Part shown: in pieces, positions 26,661 through 38,315 of the stretch
Layout: each line of letters opens with the position of its first letter
Position numbering within the stretch: the stretch's first letter is position 1
From: Guillardia theta CCMP2712
Taxonomy: Eukaryota; Cryptophyceae; Pyrenomonadales; Geminigeraceae
NCBI RefSeq assembly: GCF_000315625.1
Contig: NW_005434669.1
Coordinates: forward strand, 436,004-500,003
Direction: 5' to 3'
DNA: 64,000 nt
Position numbers and translations under genes: made by a program
The notes under the pieces: generated by a model
The model's database searches: none
What the model was told of the DNA's origin: nothing
Seen by the model: only the letters and a program-made list of their open reading frames with translations

Positions 26661-29242
26661 ATGGGAGGAGGATCCAGCCTCCTGCTGCACACACTCGTAT
26701 CTTGGTTCGTGTGCCGATCGCTGGCAGCTCCCACTGCACGTTCATGGAGCTCAGAATCGGGGAGTGAAAACTTGGTGGCAGGAAGGCGTGGAGGGAGTGT
26801 GGTCGCCACTGCCGAGCTTGAGGAACACCACCCATCCGATGCGATAGACGGTGTTCTGAGCGAAGACAATGGCTGGTCATCTCTTGCTCATGGCCTCAGA
26901 AAGCCAAGAATCATTTTCATCTTGCCGCAAGATAGTGTCGTGAATGAAATAGTCCTATTTTCTGGCTACGGGAGAAATGACCGACGGATCGTATCCTGCA
27001 GGTTATGGTACTGGCCAGCAGGGAACCACAATGCCCTGCAGGAATACCTATTTTCGTCCTCAAGGATGATGAATGGTGACTTCCAAGGATGGGAGGAGTT
27101 AGATCGCTTCACAGTAACCAGTACCGGAGTTGTTCCTCTTGCAAACACGTTCTTTGCGCGATCGCACAGGTATGTCTTCTCTGGCATGCCGGAGATCAGG
27201 CTACTCATCCACAAGATTGATCTAAGAGCCATTGCTCTGCAAGTTGATCTCGTCGACAACGATTCTCACAAGTTCATCCTAAACGAATTTGTGGTCCTGG
27301 GAAACAAGAAGTTGACTTTTTCTGAGCAACTGCAGCGGTCGAACCCATGGAAGGAGAGGGGCCAGCACCAGTCTTGCATCGATATGCGGAGTTTCTTCCA
27401 CCTCGTTGAAGAGAGGAACATGAGTCTGAGAGAAACCCTGCGGTCAATGACGGAGGGGCGTTGGGTGAGAAGCAGGAGCTCCAATAGGTAGAGCATGTGA
27501 AGGGAAACAGAATGTGATGTGATGGCAATTTTGCAGCGTCGGAGAATATCGCTGCAAGATTAGGAGAAATGAGAACTGTGAACATCATCATCCGCTCTCT
27601 TGGGCTTCTGACATACAAGTTCCTTCCTTCCAACGGGTATGAATACCTTGAGTGGCTGCTCTCCTCTAACCTTTCACGCGTCTAAGGAGCAAGACTGCTC
27701 TAGCTTACGGAACACTACCATCTTGCTGATCGGAGACTCAAGAACGCGACAGCTGTACAATTGATGTGCCATGACTCTCACAATCTCACGATCTTCTGTT
27801 TTCAACCTCTCAGTGTAGTTGGGCTCCTCGTGTTGCTAACGGGTGAAACACCCCATCGCAACCTGTCGTCTACGACAGAAACGTCTGCGAGGTCGGGAAA
27901 CATCAGCAGGATTGCATTTGTGGGTTGGTGACTTGTCGTCTTGTTCTACTTCCACGTGAGAAGGTGCAAACAGGAAGCGAGTGGAAGGATTTTGCTGTCC
28001 CTGAATCTTTCCTTCATCTCTGCGGCGGAAACTTGAGGTATGGCCGATGATCCCTTCCCCCTTTGCTCCTCACACCTCAAAGGTATCAAAATCCAGAAGC
28101 GTGCTCGGGCGCAATCGCGATGTCCAAGAGCGCGTGCGGAGGTTCTGTACAAGTGCACTTCGTGGAGGCCTGGCATCGTCAGGTTGGGATGTCTGCCGTT
28201 AGGTGCCTCTGACGTTGAAGTTTTAGCATATCACATCGGCCATGTCGGCAATCGCTGATGTCTCTCTGGTCATCGTCCGCTCCTTGCCTGCTCATCCTGT
28301 GACCTTCACCCAGGCCTCGTCTGAGCGAGCGCACGACTTGTTCGTCATCGACGGTTGTGGGCTTCACTTTATCCTTGGAGGGTCAGTCGCCTTGTTCTCT
28401 ACCGACAGACTGTGACGTGCCGTGATCAGCGATGGCCTGCGCGCCGGTTTCGACGGGTACATTCCAGACTTACTGGATGCCTTCAAGTCGGCTAAGTCAG
28501 TACTCGACATTATTCAAGTTGTGCTGGTGCAGTGATGGGGAGGCGCAGGTCAGCAAGAGACCAGCATCTTGAAACAATCTTCATCAAGAGCCTCATCGAG
28601 CCTTATACGTGTTATGGCCCGCTCCCTCTCTCCCTCCTTGCTGATCGTCTCGGCCAGCACCAAACGCCCGGAAAATGTAATCAACAACTGGAACATCGCG
28701 TCCATGAACCAGGTGACAGCCACGACATGAATAGGGTCAAGGTGAGAATGGTAAGAAAATGTTTCACAGGCAGCGATAGAGTGCATACAGCATGTTTTGG
28801 TGCACGGAGCAGCGTCATGCCCAGGTCAGAAGGGAGGGAGGACGGGTGGGTCAGATGAAAGCTTTCTACCAGATGATACCAGCATGGAGGACTCCAACAT
28901 CCCTGCAGCTGTGGGAGAAGGAGGGCGGCAAGTTCTGTCTGTTGAATTGTGCAGCAGGAGGAAAACGAGGGCATCTTGATCTTGGACTCCTGGCGCATGG
29001 CCGGCAGGGCTGCAGGCAGCGACAGGTAACCAAAGTCCGTCCTCCTCTCACTCCCCCGCGGCAGATTCTTGTACAGCAGACGGAGTGCATTACAATGAAG
29101 GCATCCATTTCTTCAAGGCAGAGGTGAAACGTGCTTCAGCTTTCGCTCGCCTCCTGACTCCTGCCTCTTTACGTCGCAGGTGATTCTCGCCACGGTAGCC
29201 CTCGCCAAGAGGAGACGAGACGCAGGACTGGGAAGGACCTGA
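26661..29242 (+). CDS. Secreted discoidin-like / SGNH (PC-esterase-like) protein, multi-exon
   Basis: Exon 1 (26661 to about 27488) encodes a signal peptide (SSLLLHTLVSWFVCRSLAAP) and an F5/8-type-C-like beta-sandwich (GGSVVATAELEEHHPSDAID, DGVLSEDNGWSS). Later in-phase exons carry TTILLIGDSRTRQLYN, the Ser block of the SGNH/PC-esterase (CASD1, NXPE) families, then SERAHDLFVIDGCGLHFILG, DGLRAGFDGYIPDLLDAFKS, GILILDSWRMAG, and near 29070 TADGVHYNEGIHFFKAE, which supplies the Asp-x-x-His pair. The last exon ends LAKRRRDAGLGRT. It probably acts as an extracellular or Golgi esterase/acyltransferase on glycans, an inference from the catalytic motifs. Exon edges between 27500 and 29050 are approximate. 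Confidence 0.6.
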
Positions 29243-29303
29243 TGAGGTCGCACAAGGGTCGTCGTTGATCACCATCCTTCAATGTTATATGTTCAACCCC
29301 CGG

Positions 29304-30063
29304 CTACAACCTCACATGCTCCGGAGCAGGAGGGAAGTCAGTGAACAATCTGCGATTAAGAGGGTAGAGTTCCAAGTCCTCAGTCAAGGCCTCTTCCTGC
29401 AGCTCTTCTGCTCGAGCAGCTCATCAGCACAAGGAACGAGCATGAGCGTCAAGAATTGGGCTGACCTGGAAGTGCCTGTGTTGCCGCATCCCTCCACTTG
29501 ATCTTCCATGTTAAATGTTTCATCCGAGCGTTGTGCTCTTTGAACAGGTTCCTGGTGTACTCCTTTGCGATCTCCGCGTCTTTCTTCATCTGCTCTTCAC
29601 TGCGAATGTACTGCAGACAGAAGTTAATAAACAATCATCGACCCATGCCTGATCGAAGACCTTTTCTGGTCGACCTTCGGCGTCGTTGAGAATCTTGGCA
29701 AACAAATCCAAGGCCTTGTTTGGACCTGGTGGAAAAGTCAGGAGCCATCTCAAGGTATGCTTACACGGAAACGAGTGGCATCGTCTATGGACTCTTGAAG
29801 TCAGTTTGGACAAGATGAACACAACAAAGTGATCTTTCCTCGGCTTCTCACCCTCAATAACCCCAGTGACAGTAACATGCACTGGCAACCCGTGGTTTAC
29901 CTTGATTCTTCTTCGACGCGTCGGCAGGGGCCTTGGGCTTCTTGGATGTCTTCTTCACGTCTGTCTTCTGTCCCTTCTGCTTGTCCTTCGCCTTGGCTCG
30001 CATGAACATGTCGCATGCTCGCGACGTTGTCCCTACCCGCGTGATGGCCCGCAGCGCGTTCAT
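29304..30063 (-). CDS. Mitochondrial ribosomal protein mL40-like (multi-exon)
   Basis: The ATG at 30063 gives a basic, Arg-rich leader (MNALRAITRVGTTSRACDMF) suited to mitochondrial import, followed by a Lys-rich stretch. In-phase joins give KNQGPNKALDLFAKIL, QAWYIRSEEQMKKDAEIAKE, the helix ARMKHLTWKIKWRDAATQAL, and then EALTEDLELYPLNRRLFTDF and PPAPEHVRL at the end. The closing PLNRR...T..PP pattern and the preceding charged helix fit large-subunit protein mL40 (MRPL40/Mrpl28). It lies 61 bases from the end of the convergent SGNH gene. Confidence 0.6.
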
Positions 30064-30460
30064 GCTGCGATCCAACCTGAGAGAACACCCCTCTATTCAC
30101 AACGATTTAGGGGTAGTTAAAAGTACAACGGTAGGGTGGGGTGCTTGGTCCCTTTGGACCGGTCATTTCATCACTTGATAAACAGGGGGGGGTAAAGGAA
30201 AAGGCGGGTGGGGTTGTTTTTCCAACCAACGATCGGATAGCACATGGAGGAAACAGGTGGTGAGAGGGATAAGAAAACTAGGAGGAAGAGGATGGAGAGA
30301 GATTGTGAGAGGTTGAGATCGAGATGTACAGACTCCCATACCAGATCGAGCAGAACTAGTTATGTGTTGTTGATGTTCTCTCCCTCTCGTCAGTAGAACT
30401 CCTGGTTGAAACACTTACAAAGCGGGAAAACCGTCCACGTCAGGGGAGATTCTTTCTGAA
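30064..30460. other. Intergenic region between divergent genes
   Basis: It includes a GGGGTAG-type island at 30105-30200 (GTAGGGTGGGGTGC, AGGGGGGGGTAAAGG). It separates the mL40 gene (minus) from the lectin gene (plus). No gene is seen. Confidence 0.4.
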
Positions 30461-32122
30461 ATGCGTCCCTGGCTCAGCTTCTGGACGCTCCGAGCAGTCG
30501 CATTCATGGCGTTCTTGCAACAAGATTTCATGGCCAGAGCAGATTTCTACTATCCAGACTTCAGCCGAGTCTGCGACCCTTCGTTGACCTGTGTCGCCCA
30601 GTATGCTGGAACACTTTCCTGCTGTACCTCGTTCAACGCAGATGCCTCTTCCAGGCTGTACATAAACGACGCGTCCTACTTTCAAACTTGCTCACAGTTC
30701 AAAGCTCCGAATGGCATCGTGCCTGGCCTCAAAGGGATCGAGTCGGTGTTTGGCAAGGACACTGAAGCAAACCCGCAGATTCTCTTCCAGCAGGTGACTG
30801 CCTACGACTATGTCGTCTCTCCTCGACGGAGCGTCAACTACAACTGGACCCGATCACCTTTCGAGGAGGTTGTCCGAAGGAGGGACGAGCTACGGTACAT
30901 GCTCAATACAGCCCTGACGAAGCTCCAGCAGAGCAGGGAGAATTTGACCATGGGTCTGGAGTCAGAGACGGAGGGGCAGATCTGGCTGGTGATCGCGATG
31001 TATCAGGCGGAAGTGACGAGGATCTCGAACTTGTACAACTTGACGCTTGAGAGGGACGAGAAGCTGTTTAAGGAGCACACGAAGGAGTACCAGGCGATCC
31101 ATCCTCACAACGACTACAACAGCTCCTGCGACAACCGAATGCGCCTGACTCCTGCAGCTCCGTCGAGGAAGGGGTCGATCTGGTACCAGACTCCTCAGAA
31201 CGTCACCAACGGCTTCATCACAAGCTTCAAGTTCCAGCTGACAGCTCGCAATCGCTTTTGCAGGCAGGTGGTGGACGCGCATGCCGACCAAATGAAGGGA
31301 ACTGCGCTGACCTTCGAGCTGGATCAATGCTTGAGGATGGAATGGAACGCGTCTGAGTGGAACCAGAGGGTGTACGGGCTGGGAGGAGGAGATGGGTTTG
31401 CCTTTGTGCTGCAGAGCAACGGAAGCTCGTCGGTGGGAGAGAGTGGAGACCAGCTGGGCTACGGTGGGATCCCTGACTCTCTTGCCATCGAGTTCGACAC
31501 GTTTGCCAACCGAGACATCGGGGACATCAACGACCTGCACGTGGCCGTTCACACGGGGGGATGTCGCACCCCAAACTCCGCATCACAACAGACCTGCCTC
31601 GCGTCCTACGGCTCTCTTCGTAATACAGGTCGCCTCCTCCAGGATGGGGAGGTACATCAGGTGATGATCGTCTACACCCCGGGGGTTCAGTTCAATCCCC
31701 AAAGCCAGCAGCAGTGGAGTTCCAAGCGCTACCTGAACCAGTTCATCAAGGCAGACGGTGCTGGGACGCTCCGGGTGTTCATCGACGACATGAGTAGCGC
31801 CATCCTCAACATGCCGCTGAGCTTGAAGTACGCGATGAAGTTGAACCAAGGAGCAGCGTTCGTCGGCTTCACCGCTGCGACTGGCAGCATGTGGCAGAGT
31901 CATGACATACTCGAGTGGGAGTTCCGACAGTATTCGGCTGACCCAAGTCTAGAGTGCAAGGCCTTGACATCCACCCTCATTACCAGCGCCTACGATCAGT
32001 GCGTGCAGGAGAAGAGCTGGGCAACTTTCAACGGCCAGCCACTGACCGGCTCCCCTTTCTTCGAGGCTGGCACGGGACCCTGGGTGCCGTCAAGGACCTC
32101 AGTATGCAAGACTTGCCCATAA
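30461..32122 (+). CDS. Secreted L-type (legume-like) lectin domain protein
   Basis: A 553-codon frame from ATG 30461 with a signal peptide (AVAFMAFLQQDFMARADF). Residues about 220-500 form an L-type lectin fold: GLGGGDGFAFVLQ, GYGGIPDSLAIEFDTFAN, NDLHVAVHT, DGEVHQVMIVYTPG, GTLRVFIDD, then GAAFVGFTAATGSMWQSHDI, LEWEF. These are the usual IEFDT and GFTAATG landmarks, with metal-site-like Asp/Asn residues. A coiled stretch (VVRRRDELRYMLNTALTKLQ) precedes the domain. No membrane segment is seen, so a secreted or wall-associated carbohydrate-binding protein is inferred. No intron is required. Confidence 0.8.
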   Translation: MRPWLSFWTLRAVAFMAFLQQDFMARADFYYPDFSRVCDPSLTCVAQYAGTLSCCTSFNADASSRLYINDASYFQTCSQFKAPNGIVPGLKGIESVFGKDTEANPQILFQQVTAYDYVVSPRRSVNYNWTRSPFEEVVRRRDELRYMLNTALTKLQQSRENLTMGLESETEGQIWLVIAMYQAEVTRISNLYNLTLERDEKLFKEHTKEYQAIHPHNDYNSSCDNRMRLTPAAPSRKGSIWYQTPQNVTNGFITSFKFQLTARNRFCRQVVDAHADQMKGTALTFELDQCLRMEWNASEWNQRVYGLGGGDGFAFVLQSNGSSSVGESGDQLGYGGIPDSLAIEFDTFANRDIGDINDLHVAVHTGGCRTPNSASQQTCLASYGSLRNTGRLLQDGEVHQVMIVYTPGVQFNPQSQQQWSSKRYLNQFIKADGAGTLRVFIDDMSSAILNMPLSLKYAMKLNQGAAFVGFTAATGSMWQSHDILEWEFRQYSADPSLECKALTSTLITSAYDQCVQEKSWATFNGQPLTGSPFFEAGTGPWVPSRTSVCKTCP

Positions 32123-32208
32123 GACGAGAAGTGACGGATGTTGCGCCTGTTGGCGAGGGGGAGGAGGGGGAAGGAGCCAAGATGAGGCTCAGTTTATGTT
32201 GAATTTCA

Positions 32209-34787
32209 TTAAAATGTCTGTGTGGTCGTTGGAGAATTGAGAACTTGCTCTGCCAGGTGTCTCCAGGCCTTGGCGATGCTCACCTGCAGAGTGAAGGGAA
32301 AGCAGGAGACCGGTCAAGGAAGGCAGCGTCAGTCACAGCGAGGGAGAGGCAGTAAGGCAGGATCGGACTCTTACGTTCTTTCCTAGACGGGAGCCCAGCC
32401 CTCGCAGGAGGACGGAGGTTCGAGCGACCATGATGTAGTCGTTGGGAACTAGTGGTGGGTGCAACCACAGCCATTAGCGTCAGCTGCAGAAACTTTATCG
32501 CTCTCTTCTTACCGCTCTCAAAGTTGTCTCGCTGCTGGAGCTTCTCCACAAAACTTCTCGCGTCCATCCCTTGCGTCACGTCCTTGGAGTCGCGGTCAAA
32601 GTACAAGATCGCCATAGTCTGGATGACATAGGGGTCCATCCTGCGGAAAGGGCGTGAGAGAGGAAGAGGGTCAGGGAGGAAGAGGTCAAGAATAGGAAAG
32701 CCTGAACCCCGGCCACCGGAGAGGAGGAAAGCATATCAAGGAGAAGACAAAGAGGTTCTGGAGGAGGAGGAAGGCAAGCTACTTCTTGGTGCGGAATCCC
32801 ATTCGCACAAAGAGATCCTGCGCGTCTTCAAGCTTTCCGTCGGCGAGGTAGACCAGCATGTTCGCCAGGTCTCGCCTCTGCTGCTCTGTGAGACGCTTCA
32901 CTTGCCCAAAGTCGATGAGCTCAAGGGCCCCTGAAGGACTGATGAGGATGTTGCCGGGGTGAGGATCGCCGTTGAAAGCTCCATCAAGCAGGATCTGGAC
33001 CAAGGGGGACGAGAGGCTCAGGAAGAGGAAGGGACGAGGAAATTGTAGCAGGAGGAAGCTGGAGGGATAGGTCTCAACGGGAGAAAGAAGATTCACCTGA
33101 CTTCCATGGACTTCGAGCGCATTTTGAAAGATTTGATTCGAGAAATCGTAGAGGTATTTGAGGTCGTTGAGTAGTGGGAGGTTGAGAAGAGATGAGAAGA
33201 AAGAAGAGGGTTGAACAAATGAAGGAGAGGAGGAGGAGGAGGAGGAGGAGGAGTATCGCTGGCTTCTGAGAACTTCTGTTCGAACAAAGGCTGAATATGA
33301 AGTCAACAAGCTTCTTCCCATCAGTGACATCCCACCGGCATCCACAGTCGAGTTCTCATTGACAAACTCCTGGAGGCGCTTGTTGCCCTTGTGCTTGTCT
33401 GTGCGCAGTCTCAGGTCCCTTCAGCACAACGGAGGGTCACGTTACCCAGCAGCTGGCTCGTCAGATCGCGTACGAACGCTATGATCTTCTTTCCGGAGAA
33501 GTACTCCATCACAAGAATGCTCTTGGTGCACAGGTGGGGATAAACCCTAGGGATGCGGGCGATCGAGGGATGGAATCTGAGAGACCAGTCAGCTCTATCT
33601 TGAGATTGCAGAAAAATAGAGAACAAACACGTATCATCAAGATTACATGAAGGGTCTTTCGCAACCTCAACATGAGCTCTACAGAGCAGGACTCGCACAG
33701 TACCAATTCTTGCACTGCATGCAACGTGCCCTTACCTCTTCTCCAGATTTTCTCGCATCTCTGTTGATTTGTGCGAAGTTCAATTCAAGAAGCAACAACA
33801 TGCTTCAGGGGATAGCAGCCGTAAAAGCAGCAGGGGCAGCACCTTGAAGGTTCCTCGCCTCTTTCGTGTAGTCAAACTCGCTGAGGAACTGCTTCTCGAT
33901 CTCGTCTATGACTCCGTTCCATTCCTGCACGCTCCCCGTCATCCTCCCCGTTACTTTCTCCTCCGCCTTCCCTCCCTCCTGCCCTCTCTCAGCTCACTTC
34001 GTACACCCACCATCGCACCATCGTCACTCACCGGCATGGCAAAACGGCAGAACAACTTGGCGGAAAACAGATCGGACCTGAAGAAGCTTTCGGCATCTGG
34101 ATTCATCACCTTCACACAGACTTGCTCCCCTGTCCTCAACTTCGCTGCATGACACTGTCCGATGCTCGCAGATCCTACCGGACGGAAGTCGAAGCTTTCA
34201 AACACATCCTCCAACCCCGTCCTGAGCTCTGACCGCAGCAGCCTCCTGACCTGCTCCTCTCCCATGCTGTGGACCTCGTCCTGCAGCGCGCTGCAGATCT
34301 CAACGAACTGGTGAGGAAGGTCACCCTTGGATGAGACAACTTGCCCGAGTTTGATGTAGTACCCTTTGAGGAACTGTACAGAGTTGAACGCTTTCGGGGC
34401 AAACTCGTCGTGGAGGTTGTTCCATCGCCTCTCCCTCTCCTCCTTGTCCTGGACAAATCGCATCCTCCACTCCTCGAAGCGATAGCGAAGTAGAAAAGGA
34501 ATGGATTCCTTGAAGAAGTACAGCATCCTCGGAATGTTTTTCATGGACGAGATCACCCCTATTAGAGGACTTGCCGGGTCCGCGTGCTCAACAACGGGCG
34601 TCGTCATCTGCTGTGCCTTGTTTGGAGGGCTCAAAAAGTCGCTCATGCATTGCACAAAGTCCATTCTACCTTGAACACGATGCAAGAGGATCAGGAAGAG
34701 GATCGACTGTACTGAGAGCCTTGCGATCCTCGACCTGTGTGCCGATCGGGGGCCTTCGATCCTCCCGGTTTCCTTTCCTCCCAGCAT
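32209..34787 (-). CDS. ABC1-family (aarF/ADCK) atypical kinase, multi-exon
   Basis: Exon 1 (34787 to about 34035) has the family KxGQ region (GYYIKLGQVVSSKGDLPHQF), the QDEV block and the ASIGQ-type nucleotide loop (VGSASIGQCHAAKLRTGEQV, then CVKVMNPDAE). Further minus-strand exons give VIDEIEKQFLSEFDYTKEAR, then PHLCTKSILVMEYFSGKKII, the catalytic/metal block FNGDPHPGNILI...ELIDFGQVKRL near 32990-32890, and a C-terminus SIAKAWRHLAEQVLNSPTTT ending at 32209. The family regulates quinone and lipid metabolism in mitochondria and plastids. The N-terminus is uncertain (alternative ATG at 34664), so the compartment is not assigned. Confidence 0.85.
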
Positions 34788-34929
34788 TCTTCCTATCCCC
34801 GCTTCCCTCCCTCTGACAAGTCCGCCAACAGGTCACTACTACTGCACAGTCTCTCCCTTCTCCTTATCTCGGTCTTTCCCCTCTGCTATCTCCTTCCCCT
34901 TCTCCTCAGCTCTGCAAGTTGCTTCCTCA

Positions 34930-35290
34930 CCATGTACAATCTGGGAAGGGGGCCGCCAATCCGGCCCGGGTCAGGGCCTTGAACCGAGACTGAGCGGCCC
35001 GGCCGGGCCTGTCGCACTGCACTGCAGTACGGTCACTGTGACTCAGTCCAACTGAGTCGGCTAGTCTCCGAGGCTCCGTCGGAGGCCCGGCCGCACTGCA
35101 CTACTAAGCCTCTTGATAGTACGCACAGCGGTCCTGCGGCCCGTAACGGCTTTAGCCTTGAACGGCGCCGGGCATAGCGTTGCCAGCTCAAGCCCGGCCC
35201 CCGGCCCGGCGGCCGCGGCGGCGCGGCCGCCGACTCATTTCGCCGGATTCAAGGCGCTGTGGGTCTCTGCCGCCGTTGACCTACCTTCCT
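34930..35290. repeat. G/C-rich dispersed repeat island
   Basis: Very G/C-rich with CCGGCC, GGCCCGG and CTGAGTC words. GACTGAGCGGCCCGGC occurs here (34988) and at 49635. It has no coding features despite open frames. It is followed at 35310-35450 by CCCCTACCC-type words and a 19-base G run at 35402-35420. The stretch from 35450 to 35675 shows nothing further. Confidence 0.6.
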
Positions 35291-35401
35291 CGGGCGCCGG
35301 CGTCAAGATTCCAGACTACCCCTACCCTTCAGATCTTTATTCATCACTACCCCCCTTTCTGTTGATCACTACCCCCTTTTCTGTTCATTTCTACCCCTGG
35401 A

Positions 35402-35420
35402 GGGGGGGGGGGGGGGGGGG
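35402..35420. repeat. Poly-G run
   Basis: Nineteen consecutive G residues after CCCCTGGA. It is a candidate G-quadruplex and a likely sequencing trouble spot. Confidence 0.95.
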
Positions 35421-35675
35421 TGCTATGGTACTTTTGTACCAACCCTGATATTTCCCATGTTCTCACCCCCTCGCTCACTACTCTCTTCCTCCCCCTCTCC
35501 TTTCCTCCATTCCCTTATCCGTGCCCCTTTCTCTCTCGCCTCCTCCATCTAGTCCCTGCTAGTTCTCGTTTCCTTGCAGCTAGCTTCGCCTTTTTTCACC
35601 GCCCCCGCTGTCTCCCTGGTTTGGGTCCGCATCACAAAACAGTCCTGTTTGTGGAGACTTTGTGAACACCGAATC

Positions 35676-36965
35676 AATGCATTCGCTGTATGCGGTACGA
35701 AAGCATGAGATGGATGCAGCGACTCCATCGGTATGTATCATGACAGCTGTTCATCGTTCTCCTGAGCTGTCACTGCCATCGTCTTATTTTGTCTGTCAAG
35801 TTGCCATAAGCTCGTGTTCCTCAACTCGTGTCTCTGTGCCCTACGTCCCGTTAATAATGCATTCTTTGGACAGGAGGAAGATAGATTTGCAAGGACCAAG
35901 TTGAAGAATGACGTAAAAACTCTTATTGACGACAGCACAGACGATGATTGCTGATGATTCGTGAATCAGATTCTTGCCAAGAATTATCGCATACGGGAGC
36001 GGGACAGATCTCAAATGCAGGATTTCATGAGCCCTATTGATCGACTGGATGTAGATAGAGACATTATCGTCCATGAACCTTTAAAGCTTCATCCCAGTCA
36101 GCATAAATTCCGAAGCAGAGACAAGCGGTGAGTGTAATTGAAAGCGACTTCTACTCTTAAGTATATGTTACAGAAAGGAGTTGTCGCATTGCAATATATC
36201 GCCTGGAAAGTATATAGTGGAGCGAGAGCGCATCCGAATGAGCTCCGAATTCGAAAAATTCGACGGTGTATACTATGCCTCCGTGTGGGATGAACATAGG
36301 TTGGAAGAATTCTCCCTAACGTTCCTTTGTGTGACTTGCATCCAGAGGTGGAAAGGAAGTTTTGCTCGCAAATTCGGACAGAAAACCTCTTAAAGAGATT
36401 CAGGCAAGAATAATCTCCAACATCCAAACTCCCTAACTTTTTTTCCGAAGCCTCCCATGCGCTTCACACCAAGGACCCAAGCGGAAAGAATATATAATTC
36501 ACTCATCTCAAACAGGTTAGTTTTCAAATAAGAGGCTTGTGAGCCTGTTCTGTTCTGCAGCTTATCCTTGTTCAGTCCTAGCACGCTAAAACTCTCCTTG
36601 TCTCCGCCTTCATCTCCTTTGGTACCGTAAGCTTGTCAATCACGAAGAAGGAACTGAACTTGTTGCAGCAAAATCTCCGGCCCTCGTCACAGCCCTCGTC
36701 ACCGTCGCATATACTTTCTTTCTCGTCTACCTCTCCCAAGAGAATCTCTACGGGATCTATGTCTCCAACCCTTGTTCCACGTATGATCCCCTTGCCTACC
36801 AAGCCATGGCAGAAGGTAAGAAACAGATGTACCTCCTTTGAACCCTGTGATGCCCTTTCAGAGGTATGTGAATCAGGATCAAGATCTTTTCCGACGGAAG
36901 CTAGGGAGGTAATAGAATTCTTGGATCTTAAACTATTTACTGACTCTCGACAGCCCGGCTGCTAG
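35676..36965 (+). CDS. Single-pass membrane protein, unrecognised (multi-exon, approximate)
   Basis: Exon-like pieces in order: MHSLYAVRKHEMDAATPS (35676-35729); EEDRFARTKLKNDVKTLIDD; ILAKNYRIRERDRSQMQDFM and onward to FRSRDKR; an in-phase join to KELSHCNISPGKYIVERERI, then FEKFDGVYYASVWDEHR; a segment with a helix (PALVTALVTVAYTFFLVYLS) followed by YGIYVSNPCSTYDPLAYQAM; and a last exon EVCESGSRSFPTEAREVIEF ending at 36965. The join after the second piece lacks a clear intron, so the model may miss an exon or contain an error. No family is recognised. Confidence 0.4.
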
Positions 36966-37200
36966 TCGGCAGCCCAGAACTTCGTGATTTTCAGGACCCT
37001 TTGATCAGCAAGACCCTATAAAAGGGAGCTGCAATCGTTTCAGACGATGATTTCCCCGATTCCTTGAACTCACGTTAAAATGTATTTGGAATCTGTCCAT
37101 ATCCCTGTATAGTAAGTAGTTCCACTAGCCACTATTCCTCATTACAACTCGGTCAACATTCTGTTATCGATTGCGAAGGCTAGAAACACACAGCAATTAG

Positions 37201-38189
37201 CTATTGTTTCTTTGAGATGAGAACCTGCCAAGTCGCCAGAATAAATCAGAGAGCAGGTAAAGCAAGCAGCAAGCGATACCTCAAAAGTCAAAAGTACAAT
37301 TTTTGTTAGCTCCACCAGTCCGCTGGGTAAGGAAGCATTGTCCCCTTCTTTGATCAAATCTTCTTCGAAAGACTGAGATACATCGACCATTAGCAGTCAA
37401 AGATGCTTCAAGACCACAGAAACCTGTAGAGTGCCACCGTTCTTCCTCAAGACCACAAGGTTGCGAACAAAATTGCTGTAGGATGAACGGAAGTCGTCAG
37501 GAATTCCAAGCTCTGCTTGTTGCTTCCTCGGATATCTGAAGACATGCAGGCTCATCATTGAAAGTCTCCGCAGCAAACCAGCAATACCCTGCTGTTTCCG
37601 AGGCAAGGTATATGATGCTTAGCAACCTGCTTCTCAACTCTTGCCGCTTACCCTTTCGAGCAAATCTCAACGTTGATGATGCCTGCTTGTTCACCCTACC
37701 TGCACTTCCTGATTTGACGCATGCTCTTGCAGATTGGTTTCAAGATTTGACAAACTGCCGAGCGATGGTTGTGAGATTCAGATTCTATCATTGCACTTCG
37801 GATACCTCGTCCCTATTTCGTACATGTCTGCCACGTTCGAAACGAAACCAGAGAGAGAATCCTGAGATGCATGCTGTCTTTGAGCATCTCGCCGCGCCCC
37901 TTGTCCTCACCTGAATCGACTTGCCATCCTCCAGCATCTTCAGGCCCTGCATGAACGAGAGGTTGATCTTCTCAACTTGCTCGTCCTTGATCGGCACAGC
38001 CTCTGCGGACATCACCATCGGAACGGGTCGAGCCCGGCAAGACCTCTGCAGGTGCACTGGAGAGACTGGGCATGTGGATGCAGAGGGTCGAGGTCGCGTC
38101 AGGTGCAGGTGAGGAGCAGCCATGAAGGCCTCGCTCGGGGACAGGTAAGCCATGCCGACCGCAATCGAGATGAGGCGCAAGACCTGCAT
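37201..38189 (-). CDS. Plastid-targeted protein of unknown function (multi-exon)
   Basis: The ATG at 38189 gives a signal peptide (MQVLRLISIAVGMAYLSPSE) followed by AFMAAPHLHLTRPRPSAS, a bipartite plastid presequence. In-phase exons then give KINLSFMQGLKMLEDGKSIQ (exon 1 ends 37911), DSLSGFVSNVADMYEIGTR (37861-37806), SLSNLETNLQEHASNQEVQ, GIAGLLRRLSMMSLHVFRYP with NFVRNLVVLRKNGGTLQ, SFEEDLIKEGDNASLPSGLV, and a last exon ending VLISKKQ at 37201. The mature part is helical, about 170 residues, with no motif I recognise. It shares a 126-bp divergent promoter with the receptor-like gene at 38316. Confidence 0.55.
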
Positions 38190-38315
38190 TTTCAGGGTAT
38201 TCAACTTTGCAAACCCGCCTCGGCGAATTGACACTTTGAGTAAAGAAGACACTAGTAAGTTTGATGGGCTGTGCGATGAGATCAGGGAGCGGTTGAAGGC
38301 GGCGAGGGATGGGCC
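38190..38315. promoter_or_regulatory. 126-bp divergent promoter region
   Basis: Only 126 bases separate the ATG of the plastid protein (minus, 38189) from the ATG of the receptor-like gene (plus, 38316, in GCCATGG context). Both leaders and core promoters must fit here unless upstream non-coding exons exist. No TATA box is evident. Confidence 0.45.
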
